DNA of 64,000 nucleotides from Allacma fusca (GCA_947179485.1 OX359250.1:39648783-39712782); one strand, 5' to 3'; counted from the stretch's first letter, positions 49,559 to 60,585 are shown. Made by a program: numbers and translations. Notes: generated by a model from the letters alone, not told the origin.

Positions 49559-49917
49559 TAGTGATGTTGTAAACTACACGTGTTTTTTCTCATTTGTACG
49601 CCGTTTGAAGTAAATAAAAATGACCTAGGTTTTTGCTAGAGGTACTGGCTAAAATCTGAAAATTTTGAACTCAACGAAACTCAAGTTTTTGAAAATAAAT
49701 GTTGCTATTTAAAACGAAGGAATGTTTATAAAAAATATAATGTGACTAGGTGAACTGACTAGACTTGACTAGGGAACCAGCTACAGAATCAAGACTAGGA
49801 CTAGACTTGACTATTGCTACTTAAGCATACAGCTGACTTGGCTAGACTTGACTAGTTGTGGCTCTAAACTTTAAAGACTAGACTAGACTTGACTAGGTAG
49901 CCTGGCGGGCAGCAGTG
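49559..49917. mobile_element. Short hAT-type MITE (359 bp), imperfect target duplication
   Basis: TATTATTG (49551-49558) before the left end and AATTATTG (49918-49925) after the right end match at 7 of 8 positions. The left end is TAGTGATG; the reverse complement of the right end is CACTGCTG. The right arm (about 49740-49905) is an array of GACTAGACTTGACTAG-like words, a subterminal repeat layout like that of the other hAT-type elements here. The termini match only weakly, so the exact borders are uncertain. Confidence 0.5.
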
Positions 49918-49925
49918 AATTATTG

Positions 49926-51111
49926 TATAAAGGGTTCAAAATAAAATGTTTAATTTTGTTTGTTACAATTTCTCTCGAACTGTTTCTAAAATGCTTATTT
50001 TTAGTAATTCAGGCAACAGAAAAACAACAGTCAATGTCACTGCATTGAATTACTACACAACAAGTGGGGATATCAATTTCAAGGGATTTATCATAAAGGA
50101 AAAATTTCCTAGGTCCACCAATCATTTACCATGGTGTATTGAACAGATTTCTCATTTACAGTTTTTTAGAAACTCTCTGTAAGGTAATTATACATTTTCA
50201 AAAGGGACAAAAATCCGTTGGGAGAAATGGCTGCATCCAAAATATTGAATAGCACTAAAACCTTAACGATACTTTTATTAGTCTGTAGGTGAGTCATTCT
50301 GAGGCGGTTCATGTGGAAAAGGATTTTTTGATGTAGTGTGTGACCACTCGAACCATTTTCCTATTTACTATTCCAAAACTGTCGACAATGTATTTTTGTG
50401 ATCTCGTAATACCTGGTTTCGGGAGCGATTGCCTCTTCCCATTTTTTTTGACTTCTTCTAAACCAAGTAGTGGTCAAGCAGACATTCAATTTTTATGTTC
50501 TATCTCCAGAGTAACATACCTTTCTCACTCACCTTCCTGCAAGCATGAAGTAATGTCATTACAGTAAACTCTCACCAGAAGTGACCCCCTTGTAATACCT
50601 TTTTCTCTGTAGGAGAAAATTGGACACGTTCCTTGTCACCTCGATCTTACTGATCGTCTTTACACGAGCGTTTCATTTTCAGAGTCAATTTTTTTCTTCA
50701 GGGGGGATGTTATAGAAAAGGCTCACTGTTCCTGGACAGGGGCTCTTGTAAATAGGCGAGGATCAACTTGACCTAGTGGGTATTGAGTTCGTCAGTTATT
50801 TTGGTTTTTGTCCGTAGATTTGTTCACATTTAATGTTATGAATGAGTATACTCAATATATATTTAAGTTATACAAACCGAGAGAACGCTCGGAAAATTAT
50901 CGGTTGATTGGCCCGAGCGTTCGCTCACAGATGCAAATTATGGCAGGTGTGGTCGAGTTATCACTTATGTTCCTTCAGAGATTGAAGGAACAAAAATTAT
51001 GCGTGGGCGGCTCGAACCACCTGTTAGTTTGGAAGGGGAACCCTTGGCTTCCTTTCCCGAGGTAAGGATAAATCAGCGGTTCCTTTTTCATTTCAGTAAG
51101 TTCGGGACGCC
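49926..51111. other. Between-element DNA, no gene seen
   Basis: No supported gene. A short hairpin (GAACGCTCGG and CCGAGCGTTC, about 50885-50922) lies upstream of the BEL/Pao element. Confidence 0.5.
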
Positions 51112-51263
51112 TGTGGTCGGTTCCTATGGAGATGGCCATATGAAATTAACAAAAGAAATGTTTATTATAAATTATTGTCAGTTGTTACATATATGATTAT
51201 TGTGCAGAATTATTGTTAGGATTTTAAGCCAGGCAGACGGAGAGTGAGTCAGTCGGAAAACGA
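51112..51263 (+). repeat. 5' LTR segment of the BEL/Pao element
   Basis: Aligns with 55080-55212: both contain CCTATGGAGATGGCCAT, TTTATTATAAATTAT and AGGATTTTAAGCCA, and reach CAGTCGGAAAAC before diverging. Scattered substitutions and small indels show age. Confidence 0.8.
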
Positions 51264-51337
51264 GATTCAGTGAACTAGCACACTCACCCATGTTGATCAA
51301 AATTCCCGACGTGTCAAAGTCCAGATTTCAGATCGAG

Positions 51338-52571
51338 ATGCTACAGAAATTTTCAGTATCAAGAAAATACGCACGGTCCAACAACTCGATTTACCTATTC
51401 AATCGGTCAATGTTGAAAATCTGAAGAGAAAATGGAAGCACATACGGTTAGCAGATATTGATCTTCAAACCTTTGTTAATGCCAAACCTACAATAATTGT
51501 CTGCACCTAGAAGAATTATTCATCTAGGTGCAGACAATTCCGATCTTATTGTTACTCGGGAAGTCATCGAAGGCCCAGTTCAAGCTCCGATGATCAGCCG
51601 TACCAAACTTAGGTGGGTAATCCACGGTAACAACGCCGCTATTCGAGGAAGAGTCGAACATGAGTTTGTGCACTTGACTATCGACAAAGGCACTCAAGAT
51701 CTACACGGGCTGGTAAAATACTTCTACACTTTTGAATCAATTTTCATTAATTACTGCGCCGATCAATTGAAATCGCGAGAAGTCATTAGGGCCGAAGAGA
51801 TCATGTCCAAAACGAACGAAACGAATTGAAAATAGATTCGAGACTGGTCTTCTTTGGAAGTATGAGGATGTTCAGCTTCCAGAAAGTAAGTCACTCGCCT
51901 ATCGGAGACTCAAATCTGTGGAAAGAAAAATGGACATGGATCAAGAATATGCCAGACTTTATTCAGAAAAGCTGGAGGAATATATAATCAAAGGTTATTC
52001 AACAAAATTGAAACCTGAAGAATTTACCACACCTAATCCAAAATCCTACTATATGTCCCACTTTGGAGTTACCAACCCCAATAAGCCCGGAAAACTGCGT
52101 ATTGTAATGGATGCTGCTGCCAAATCCTGTGGAATGAGCCTAAATGATCATCTACTAACTGGGCCAGACCTGAACAATTCCCTGCCTGGCGTACTGTTCA
52201 AATTCCGAGAGGAAGAAATCGCAGTTGCAGTGGACATCAAAGAGATGTTTCCTCAAATTAAAATTCGCCCTGAGGATTCTGTTGCTCAAAGGTTTCTGTG
52301 GAGAGGAGGTGACAGATCACGTGAACCCGATGTCTTCCAGATGTCTTCAATGGTTTTTGGTATCGTGTCGTCCCCTGCACAAGCACAATACGTCAAAAAT
52401 TTGAATGCCAAAGATTTCGAAGAAGACTACTCTGAAGCTTACGATGCTATAGTAAAGCGTCATTATATGGACGATCTTCTCAGCAGCTATTATTCTGAAG
52501 ATAAAGCCATTAAAGTTGCCAAGGATGTTATCCATGTAAACAACCAAGTTGGATTTTACATATGTAATTGA
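51338..52571 (+). pseudogene. BEL/Pao protease remnant and reverse transcriptase, broken
   Basis: The first part (51338-51829) holds the Pao peptidase-associated region, recognised by LGADNSDLIVTREV and TKLRWVIHGN; it is interrupted by a hairpin insertion near 51510. After stops at 51829 the frame resumes at 51918 with the usual KLEEYIIKGYSTKL linker and the reverse transcriptase: VMDAAAKSCGMSLNDHLL, then AVDIKEMFPQI (first catalytic Asp) and RHYMDDLLSSYY (YMDD box intact). The frame ends at a stop at 52571, and the thumb continues in other frames. Non-functional. Confidence 0.88.
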
Positions 52572-52600
52572 ATCAGCAACTCACAGTTAGTCTTGAATAA

Positions 52601-53420
52601 TCTGCCGCCCGAGATGATATCCAAAATCATGACCATCGATCTAAACGGGACCTTACCTGATGAGAGAATTCTGGGTCAAAAATGGGCTCCATTTAAAGAC
52701 CTTCTAACGTTCTCCATGAATTTTCACAAATTTCCCCTGAAGTAAGGAAATTGGAACACATTCCTACCCGAGCTGAAGTGTTGTCTCTGGTGATGTCTCT
52801 CTTTGACCCTCTTGGGTTTCTAGCTCATTTTACAATTCAGCTAAAGCTCCTTCTCCAAGATATTTGTAGATTGTGGGTGAAATGGGATGCTGAATTGCCT
52901 AAAGAGTTCACGCCAAGATGGAATTCATTTGTCTCGTCCCTGTCAACCCTGAAAATACTTGCCATTCCAAGATGTTGCTCAACTGCAATAAAAAGAGCAT
53001 CGGAAATTCACGTCTTCACCGATGCAAGTTCCCAAGCTTATGCTACTTGTTCCTATTTAAGAATAAAATGTTATGACCAGGTATACACTGCATTCGTGAT
53101 GGCCACGTCCCGCTGTGCTCCACTAAAACCCGTCAGTATACCTCGCCTAGAACTTCAAGCAGCCGTAATTGGAACCCGAATGGCAAAATTCATCGTTGAG
53201 ATCCACAGCCTGAAGATTTCTGAAGTCCATTTTTGGATCGACTCTACTTGCGTCCTTCACTGGATTCGTTCAGATGTCATAAAGTTCCATGTTTATATTG
53301 CCCACCGCATCGGGGAGATCGAGGAATCTACAAACGCAACGCAGTGGCACTAGGTTCCCACTAAAGAAAATGTTGCAGACGAAGCTACCCGCAATAAATT
53401 GGAAGTTCGTCCTACTTTCC
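52601..53420 (+). pseudogene. BEL/Pao RNase H region, broken
   Basis: The open part 52751-53353 begins with the BEL connection motif (LSLVMSLFDPLGFLAHFTI) and contains RNase H acidic residues in IHVFTDASSQAY, SIPRLELQAAV and HFWIDSTCVLHWI. A stop (TAG) follows NATQWH; the expected continuation (VPTKENVADEATR) is still readable in frame after it. Frameshifts separate it from the reverse transcriptase upstream. Confidence 0.85.
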
Positions 53421-53524
53421 CAAGCCGTTGGTAATCTGGTCCGGATTTCGTAAAACTGTCCGCAGAGGAATGTCCCACTGAAAGGGAAAAGGCAGCCCCT
53501 CCAATTGATCCTGCAGTCCTAGAA

Positions 53525-55061
53525 TTGAAAAACGAATTCGTATGCCTGGCTGTCTGCACCAATCAACAAGATTATTTGCCCCATGTCAACCGTTTCTCCA
53601 ACTGGATGAGGCTACTTCGCGCCACTGCTTATTGCCAGCGTCTTCTTAATCGTCTTCAGAAAATTCCAGTTACCGGAGGAGAATTAACTGTTGATGAAAT
53701 TGATTCAGCCGCACAAATCTGGACTCGCCACTGTCAAGCCATGTCATTTCCAGAAGAGGTTCATTGTCTGAAGTAAAATAAAGAAATTTTGTCGGACAAG
53801 TAAGATTTTATCACACACCTTTCCTCGATAATGATGGTATAATGAGGGTGAAAAGCAGAACAGGCAACTCTTCGGGACAGGTCGAGACCGCAAAATATCC
53901 AGCCATTCTTAACCCTGATGACCAATTTACCAAACTTTTAGTAGATTGGTTTCAACGACGTCTCAATCATCATGGTCAGGAAAAGTTAGTGAACGAAATA
54001 CGACAAAAATATAAGATCATGAATATTCGCGCAGCTGCTCGTAGTAGCTGGAATCGATGTCAGTACTGCAAAAATATCAGAGCCAGACAATCGATTCCTG
54101 AGATGGCAGATTTACCTGAAATGAGATTGACAAGAGCATTTACTCATACAGGGTTAGATTGCTTTGACCCAATGTCTGTGAAAGTAGGAAGAAGAAACGA
54201 GAAAAGATATGGACTCATCTTAACTTGTCGTTCCACACGCGCCATTCAAGTTGAGTTACTTGATTCGATGAACACTAACTCCGCCATTCTTGATCTCCGA
54301 ATGTTTATCAGCCTCCGTGGACAACCCGTGTGTCTCTACTCAGACAATGGATCCAACTTCCGCGGAACTGACAATGAGTTAAAGAGAGCTTGGAGGAAAC
54401 TTGAGATGAACAAGATTCAGACCGAATTTGCTACTGTAAGGAAATCCTGGAAATTCAATCCACTTCTATCCCCACACTTTGGTGATGCTTGGGAATGACT
54501 TGTTCAGTCTGTAAAGAAATCCCTTGATTTTACCCTAAAATCTCGTGTTTCGAAGGAAGAGGTACTTAAAAACCATGCTATTCGAAGCTGCCAACAGTGT
54601 TAATTCACGCCCGCTGACACACGTATCAAGGACCTGACACAAGGATGACCCGGAAGCATTAACGCCAAACCACTTCCTGCTAGGAACTTCTGGATCAGGA
54701 CCTACGCCTGGAGAATTTTCGGATCAAGGTTTATTTCTACGAAATCAATGGAGACTTAGCCAACGCCCTGTCCGATATATTCTGGAATAGATGGGTAAAA
54801 GAATATTTACCTACACTCTAGAAGAGATCCAAATGGAATATTTCAGTAAAACCAGTCCAAGTTTTGTATGTGGTAATTATCGCCGATGAGAATAATCCTC
54901 GCAATCTTTGGTCAAAAGGAATTATTGTCGCAACATTTCCAGGAAAGGATGGAAAAATTCGAGTGGTTGAGGTCAAGGCATGTACTGGAACTTATCGAAG
55001 ACCAGAGTGCAAACTTATTGTGCTCGATATCCACCAAAAGGAAAGTGGTGATCCTCAGTAA
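53525..55061 (+). pseudogene. BEL/Pao integrase region, broken
   Basis: The linker (53525-53776) carries VNRFSNWMRLLRATAYCQRL, typical of BEL polyproteins. The integrase frame (53842-54498) has the zinc-binding RLNHHGQEKLVNEIRQKY with CQYCKNIRARQ, and DD-E residues in LDCFDP, LYSDNGSNF and GDAWE. A TGA directly follows the last Glu motif. The C-terminal region is frameshifted, and its end (54864-55061) keeps IADENNPRNLWSKG and the KLIVLDI ending. Confidence 0.85.
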
Positions 55062-55079
55062 TCACACTGTATGGGAATA

Positions 55080-55330
55080 TGTGGTCGTTTCCTATGGAGA
55101 TGGCCATCTGAAATCAACAAAAGATGTTTATTATAAATTATCGTCATTTGTTATGCTTATTGATCAGAATTATTATTAGGATTTTAAGCCACGCAGACTG
55201 AGATTCAGTCGGAAAACTGAGAGCAGAGAAAGGACACATCTGCGAGAACTAAAATGTTCTATGCATACTAGTTTCCTACACATTGACATTTAAAACTATT
55301 TCTCAAGTTATTTGTTAATAAATATACTTA
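55080..55330 (+). repeat. 3' LTR of the BEL/Pao element
   Basis: Aligns with the 5' segment from 51112 over about 135 bp and then continues with sequence (TTAATAAATATAC near 55316) absent from the 5' copy. The 5' copy therefore lost its end, or the two come from different subfamily copies. The right limit is approximate. Confidence 0.65.
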
Positions 55331-55344
55331 AAATTAAGAAATAC

Positions 55345-55661
55345 TCCACTTTACTTGCTACTACTTGATGATATCTGTATTTATTCCAAATCCTTTGAAG
55401 ATCACCTCTCCCATCTTTCCCAAGTCTTTGAGCATACAGTAGTTTCTGGACTACATTTAAACCCCTCTAAATGTGAATTCGCATGGTTTAAGGTAAAATA
55501 CCTAGGTCGTGTATTTTTCAGAACAGGGGTAGAAACCGACCATAATAACATTAAAGCCTTGTCAGATTATCCGGTTCCTATTAATATTCGCCCCGTCCGT
55601 AGATTACACTGTTCTTATTATCGAAAATTTCTCTTTCAATTCAGTAAAATTAACATTAACA
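55345..55661 (+). pseudogene. Fragment of a second Ty3/gypsy reverse transcriptase
   Basis: About 100 codons encode LLLDDICIYSKSFEDHLSHL, GLHLNPSKCEFAWFKVKYLG and RPVRRLHCSYYRKFLFQFSK, which match the catalytic palm end, thumb and connection of gypsy-type reverse transcriptases. It differs from the reverse transcriptase of the neighbouring element (57046-57834), so it is a separate insertion or a recombination remnant. It stops exactly where the LTR tail of the next element begins. Confidence 0.82.
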
Positions 55662-55701
55662 TTGCATTTAACATTAGCAGCATAACACATGGTGGCAGCG
55701 G
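55662..55701 (+). repeat. Truncated 5' LTR tail and primer binding site
   Basis: TTGCATTTAACATTAGCAGC and the following ATAACACA (55662-55689) repeat exactly at 59942-59969. TGGTGGCAGCGG follows (55690-55701), starting with TGG as primer binding sites do. Confidence 0.82.
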
Positions 55702-55784
55702 TAAAAGTGAGATAAACATATCGAGAGAAAATTAAGTGGAAATAAGCGTGTTGTCGAGTGTCCGTTACCGTCGAGGAAATCAAG

Positions 55785-56867
55785 ATGGAGAATCTTAAGG
55801 CACCTGAAGAGTTTCAGTTCTCTAGTCTATCAGAATGGCCGAGTTGGAAGCTTAGGTTTGAACGATTTGCTAGTGCTTCTGGTCTGGATGCTAAGGACGA
55901 CTCAAAGAGACTGGACACATTAATTTACTTAATGGGGGATGCTGCGGATGACATTTTATTGTCTTTTAATCTTTCAACTTCCGATGTGGGGAAATTTGAC
56001 GTGGTAATGAAGAAATTTGACACGCATTTTACGGGGGAAAAGAACGTAATTTATGAACGTGCAAAATTCAATCTCCGCGTTCAGCAGCTGAATGAACCAG
56101 TTGATGAGTTTATCACCGACTTGCATCGCTTGGCACAACATTACGAGTATTCTAATTTGAAGGATGAAATGATTAGAGATCGGATCGTCGTGGGAGTCCT
56201 CGATCTTCAATTATCCGAGAAGTTACAACTGGAAACAGCGTTGACCCTGGAGAAGGCAGTCACTGCAGTCCGTCATAACGAGGCAGTTAAGAGACAGCAA
56301 GATAAACTCCATGGAAAGTCCGAAAATCCAACTGTAAATCACGTGAAGTCCAAGTTCAGCAAGCTACCTTCCAAGAACAAGTCCGCACAATCGGTTGAGA
56401 AGAAATCCGACAGGAATGACTCAGGCTGGTCATGTTTCAAATGTGGAGGAAATAAAAAGCACGTAAATAATGACTGTCCCGCTCGGGATTCTGATTGTAA
56501 CAAGTGCAAAAAGAAGGGTCACTGGGCTCGTGTGTGCAAAGGTACGGAAAATATGCAAAGTCAGAGCAAAGTACATAGTGGTCAAGGAAATCTCCAAAGT
56601 GCATTTCTTGGCGAAGTTAACTGCAAATCGAATAAAGCAAGATGGTCTGCTGAAGTCCTAGTAAATGGACAACCAAATAATTTCAAGCTCGACCCCGGAG
56701 CAGACGTAACTGTTATTCCTAAAAATATCTACGCCAATCAGTTGAAGCAAGTTGTACGGAATCTTCGAGCCACAGACCGTAATCTGGTTGGTCCAGCAGG
56801 GGGAGTTCTGGAAACTATTGGTATGGTAAAATGTAATGTTAAACACAGAGCTAAGCATAGCTACTAA
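55785..56867 (+). CDS. Ty3/gypsy Gag and protease frame
   Basis: The frame is open upstream from 55758; the ATG at 55785 (MENLKAPEEFQFSSLSEWPS) is the likely start. Gag capsid residues follow (LIYLMGDAADDILLSF, VYERAKFNLR-type region), then two CCHC zinc knuckles (CFKCGGNKKHVNNDC and CNKCKKKGHWARVC), then a retropepsin active site with DPGAD in place of DTGAD (FKLDPGADVTVIPK). The frame stops at 56867; protease and pol continue in the +1 frame through an overlap at 56836-56867. The change of Thr to Pro in the active site suggests a dead protease. Gag packages the element RNA. Confidence 0.85.
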   Translation: MENLKAPEEFQFSSLSEWPSWKLRFERFASASGLDAKDDSKRLDTLIYLMGDAADDILLSFNLSTSDVGKFDVVMKKFDTHFTGEKNVIYERAKFNLRVQQLNEPVDEFITDLHRLAQHYEYSNLKDEMIRDRIVVGVLDLQLSEKLQLETALTLEKAVTAVRHNEAVKRQQDKLHGKSENPTVNHVKSKFSKLPSKNKSAQSVEKKSDRNDSGWSCFKCGGNKKHVNNDCPARDSDCNKCKKKGHWARVCKGTENMQSQSKVHSGQGNLQSAFLGEVNCKSNKARWSAEVLVNGQPNNFKLDPGADVTVIPKNIYANQLKQVVRNLRATDRNLVGPAGGVLETIGMVKCNVKHRAKHSY

Positions 56868-57834
56868 TGTGTACATAGTTAAAGGACTTATCAGAGCTCT
56901 GCTTGGAGTAATCGAATGTGAAGAGTTGAATTTGGTCAAGCGGGTGGATGCTGTTTCAGCCTGTTATTCCAAGGTCTGTCCTGAAAATGAATTTCCAACG
57001 CTCTTTAAGGGGTTAGGGAATATCGAACAAAAATAAAAAATTAAATTGAAAGCTGGAGCAACGCCTCACGCCATTACTCAACCACGGCGGGTACATATTC
57101 CCTTAATGGACAAAGTAAGGAGCAAGCTGGACGAAATGCTCCTCATGGGAGTTATTGAACGCGTTGACGAACCAACTGACTGGTGTGCTCCCATGGTAGT
57201 TGTTGGCAAGCCCAATGTTGATGTGAGGATCTGTGTAGATCTCTCACGATTGAATGATTCAGTAGAGAGGGAGTTGCATCCTATGCCGGTTACAGAACAC
57301 ACTTTGGCTCAAATTGGTGGAGCTAAGTTTTTCTCAAAATTAGACCAGAACCATGGGTTTCACCAGATCGAACTAAGTGAAGATGCCAAGAGGCTCACGA
57401 CATTCGTTTCTGATTACGGGAGATTTTGCTTCGCTCGTTTGCCTTTCGGTATCTCATCTGCTCCTGAGCATTACCAAAAAAGATTACGCCAAGCTCTGGA
57501 AGGTTTACCAGGGGTGGTGAACCATACTGCCGATACTTTGGTCTGGGGCTCAACTATTCAAGAGCATGATGAGAGACTTCGTGCAGTATTGGGAAGACTG
57601 GCTGAAAAGGGCTACACACTAAATAAAGACAAGTGTGTGCTTGGCGTGACCGAAGTGGAATTTTTGGGGCATCGAATTACGACTGAGGGAGTTGTTCCAG
57701 ATAAAAAGAAAATTAAAGCGATCGTTGAAATGCCTCCTCCATCAGATGTGTCCAAAGTTCGAAGCTTCGTGGGGATGTTAATTTATCTGGGAAGATTTAT
57801 CCCTGGATTGGCAACCAAATTAAAGCCTGTTTGA
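56836..57834 (+). pseudogene. Ty3/gypsy reverse transcriptase, broken
   Basis: A frame at 56836-57036 (VYIVKGLIRALLGVIECEEL) leads after one in-frame stop (57034) into the reverse transcriptase at 57046-57834. Visible blocks are VIERVDEPTDWCAPMVVVGK, RICVDLSRLNDSV (first catalytic Asp), FFSKLDQNHGFHQIELSE, FARLPFGISSAPEHYQKR and FLGHRITTEGVVPD. The usual DD of the YxDD box is replaced (NHTADTLVWG instead of a YVDDVLVWG-type segment), so the catalytic pair is lost. The frame ends near 57834 in a one-base shift relative to RNase H. Confidence 0.85.
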
Positions 57835-57838
57835 GTTA

Positions 57839-58891
57839 CTGAGGTCTGATGTGAAGTTTCAGTGGCGACAAGAGCAAGAAGATGCGTTCCATAAAATTAA
57901 AGTAATTCTGACTTCGGCTCCCATGCTCGCTCATTTTCACACGGGAAATTCCACTATTGTTTCATCAGATTCCTCATCTTACGGACTTGGAGCTGTTCTT
58001 CGACAACTAGGAGACGATGGAAATCTTCACCCCGTAGCATACGCCTCTCGTACTTTATCCAAGGCGGAAAGAGGATATGCTCAGATCGAAAAGGAAGCAC
58101 TCGCTATGGTATGGGCTTGTGAGCGTTGTGAGTATTTTATCCTGGGGCTTCCTTTCAAGGTCGAGACGGACCACAAACCGCTTTTAGCTATCATGAAGAC
58201 GAAAAACCTTGATGAGTTGTCTTCACGACTCCAGCGATTTAGAATGCGAATGATGAGGTACTCTTATGACATCGTCCATACTCCGGGCAAGGATTTGGTT
58301 GCGGCTGACACTCTGTACAGGAACCCGTTGCCGGAAACTGGGGATACAAATGTTGAAGATGATGGTGAAGCTCAGGTTGCACTAATTATAAATCACATAC
58401 CGGCTTCTGACAAAAGACTACAAGAAATATTTGAGGCTCAGCAAGACGACAAAGTCTGCAAACAGTTATGCAAATTTTGTAAAACGGAGTGGCCATCAAA
58501 AGAAAAATTACCTCCCGAGCTAAAACCGTATTTGCAGTGTAAAGACGAGTTAAGCGTGACTGATGGTTTATTGATGAGAGGGATTCGCTTGGTCATTCCT
58601 CCAAAGCTGATGCCAGAAATGCTTCAAAGAATTCATACGGGGCACCTGGGAATAACTAAATGTCGATCCAGAGCTAAGGAATCTGTTTGGTGGCCTAGAA
58701 TTTCGGCTGAAATTCAAGAAATTGCGGAGAGATGCACAATCTGCATAAAGTTTCGTCGCAAAGCTCACGAACCATTTATTCCGTCGGAGTTTCCTACTCG
58801 TTCATGGGAGAAAGTAGCAATGGATATGTTTTACCTGGAGGGGGAAACTTACTTATTATTACAGATTACTATTCCCGTTATCCGGAAATAG
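57839..58891 (+). pseudogene. Ty3/gypsy RNase H and integrase N-terminal part
   Basis: RNase H blocks are TIVSSDSSSYGLGAVL, RGYAQIEKEALAMVWACERC and FKVETDHKPLLAIM. The integrase zinc domain has HTGHLGITKCRSRAKESVWW with CTICIKF, and the first catalytic Asp is in WEKVAMDMFYLEG. A frameshift near 58855 ends the frame at 58891. Confidence 0.85.
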
Positions 58892-59643
58892 CCAAGCTGG
58901 AGTCTTAGACCTCTGATTGTGTAATATCACATTGCAAGTCCATATTTGCGCGTCATGGCATACCCGAGGAAGTAAGAAGTGACAACGGGCCTCAGTTGGA
59001 ACCTTTAAAAACCGTGGCCTTCAAAAACTTTGCTCAAGAGTATGGATTTAGGCATATTACATTCAGTCCGTTCTTTCCACAAAGCAATGGGTTTGTGGAA
59101 GCTATGGTGAAAGTGGTGAAAGCAGGAATGAAGAAAAACGTGGACACGTACAAGCTGTTACTGGAGTACCGAGCTACACCGCTTGCAAATGGATTCAGTC
59201 CCTCCGAGCTCCTGATGAGTCGAAACATCAGAACAACTTTACCCACAGCTCGATCTAATCTACTTCCTAGACTGGTACCAACGGAAATGTTGAATTCCAG
59301 GGAAGAGAAGAGGCGAATCAAGCAGAAGCAACATTATGATCAGCATCACGGGGTACATGAGAAGGTCGATTTTGAACCTGGAGAAGTCGTCTGGGTCGCT
59401 GACAAAAGAACATGGGGAACAGTTACCAGTAAAGCTGAAACTCCTCGCTCACTCTGGATTGATACTCTCAGAGGCAAGTACCGGAGAAACAGTTTTCACT
59501 TGTCGCGGGCGTTTCGTAAGGACATCCCTGAGGATGAGTATCAACCTCTTGATCATGACCTCGTATCAAGTACACAGGAGACATTACCAACGGACTCTAA
59601 TAATAATTTGGTATTAGTCCAGTCCCAAAGTCCCCATATATAA
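58892..59643 (+). pseudogene. Ty3/gypsy integrase C-terminal part
   Basis: After a stop at 58907 the catalytic core resumes: RSDNGPQ (second Asp) and FFPQSNGFVEAMVKVVKAG (the catalytic Glu). Then follow the LLEYRATPLANGFSPSELLM stretch and the C-terminal FEPGEVVWVADKRTWGTVTS. The frame ends at 59643, 90 nt before the 3' LTR. Confidence 0.85.
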
Positions 59644-59719
59644 CTAGAAGTGGTCGGGCAGCGAAAAAGCCCACAATCCTCTCTTTCTAACAAGTATAAT
59701 TAAAATGTTAGCTGAATCT

Positions 59720-59732
59720 TAAAAAGGGAGGA
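59720..59732 (+). other. Polypurine tract of the gypsy element
   Basis: AAAAAGGGAGGA lies directly before the TGTG of the 3' LTR, the standard place for second-strand priming. Confidence 0.8.
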
Positions 59733-59969
59733 TGTGATGACGTGTAGAGATGAGCCACATGTCATTAATGTTATGTAATGTGGTGCAAGCTAAATCTTGC
59801 ACCTCCTCGGCGCTCATGCATGCCGAAAACTGGCTGGCAGTCAGGGCGAGCAGAGCGTGGACGAACACTTACTTACACTAACCCTTGAATAAATCCATTT
59901 CTCTTATTATTAACTGTTGTGGCTAATTGCAATTGCCTCCTTTGCATTTAACATTAGCAGCATAACACA
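59733..59969 (+). repeat. Complete 3' LTR of the gypsy element (237 bp)
   Basis: Starts TGTGATGACG after the purine tract and ends CATAACACA, giving TGTG...CACA termini. The last 28 nt equal the 5' LTR tail at 55662-55689. It contains AATAAA (59888-59893). Confidence 0.82.
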
Positions 59970-60585
59970 GTATGTTATTTCATATATGTGTGTGATTTTT
60001 TCATATTAGTTTTGTCATTTATTTTATATTTTTGATATTTTATAACTTTCAAAGCAATGGAATATTATAAGATACTAATTTTGAGACCGCAAGTATTTTT
60101 GAAGTCGGGAAGCAGTGGCCAACTATCGTGTAGTTAAAGCTTTTATTGGCTGTAATTTCACATAATTTGTTTGCTTACTTTCAAGGGCACGACGTATGCA
60201 TTTCAAATAAAATATTCGGCTCAAAATACACTTCACCAGCATGGATACGTGTTTGACACCGTAAATAGTGCGTAACTTATCTGTGAGAATGTTACATTTT
60301 ATCAAATATTTTTGCGGCATATTTTTATTAATTTTAGTCAGCATTGGGAGCAATTGTAAAAACTTTCCCGTTTTATCATTTGGTTACTTAAAAATTTCAA
60401 AGGTGTGGGAAAGTGAAGCAACATATTTTCATCAAGCCAAATTCCGAATTTAAATTATTTACTTGAACTGTATTTTGATGCCTTTGGTGTCAATTTCACG
60501 AACTTGGTCGTGATTAATCAATCGTATTTGGGGTAATATGAAGAGTAAACCCCGAATACAATGTGAATGTACAATATGAATACAG
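59970..60585. other. Between-element DNA, no gene seen
   Basis: AT-rich; the short frames lack any family signal. It ends with the left 8-bp target duplication GAATACAG (60578-60585) of the next element. Confidence 0.5.

Larger units (their letters stand above)
51112..55330 (+). mobile_element. Degenerate BEL/Pao LTR retrotransposon
   Basis: Two similar LTR segments (from 51112 and from 55080, both starting TGTGGTCG) flank a broken pol region whose order is that of BEL/Pao: protease remnant, reverse transcriptase, RNase H, integrase. Gag and most of the protease are missing: the pol reading begins almost directly after the 5' LTR. Several stop codons and frameshifts break pol, so the copy cannot encode its proteins. 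The right border is uncertain because the LTR copies stop aligning after about 150 bp. Confidence 0.85.
55662..59969 (+). mobile_element. Ty3/gypsy LTR retrotransposon, 5' LTR nearly absent, 3' LTR complete
   Basis: The gene order is gag, zinc knuckles, protease, reverse transcriptase, RNase H, integrase, purine tract, 3' LTR. Only the last 28 nt of the 5' LTR remain (55662-55689), identical to the end of the 3' LTR, followed at once by a primer-binding-site-like TGGTGGCAGCGG. One frameshift between protease and reverse transcriptase, a stop at 57034, a frameshift near 57830 and breaks near 58850-58910 disable the copy. Confidence 0.88.

Noticed and set aside
59735..59967. Alternative LTR borders starting TGATGACG or ending CATAACA
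   Set aside because: TGTG...CACA borders fit better: they abut the purine tract and leave the primer binding site directly after the LTR.
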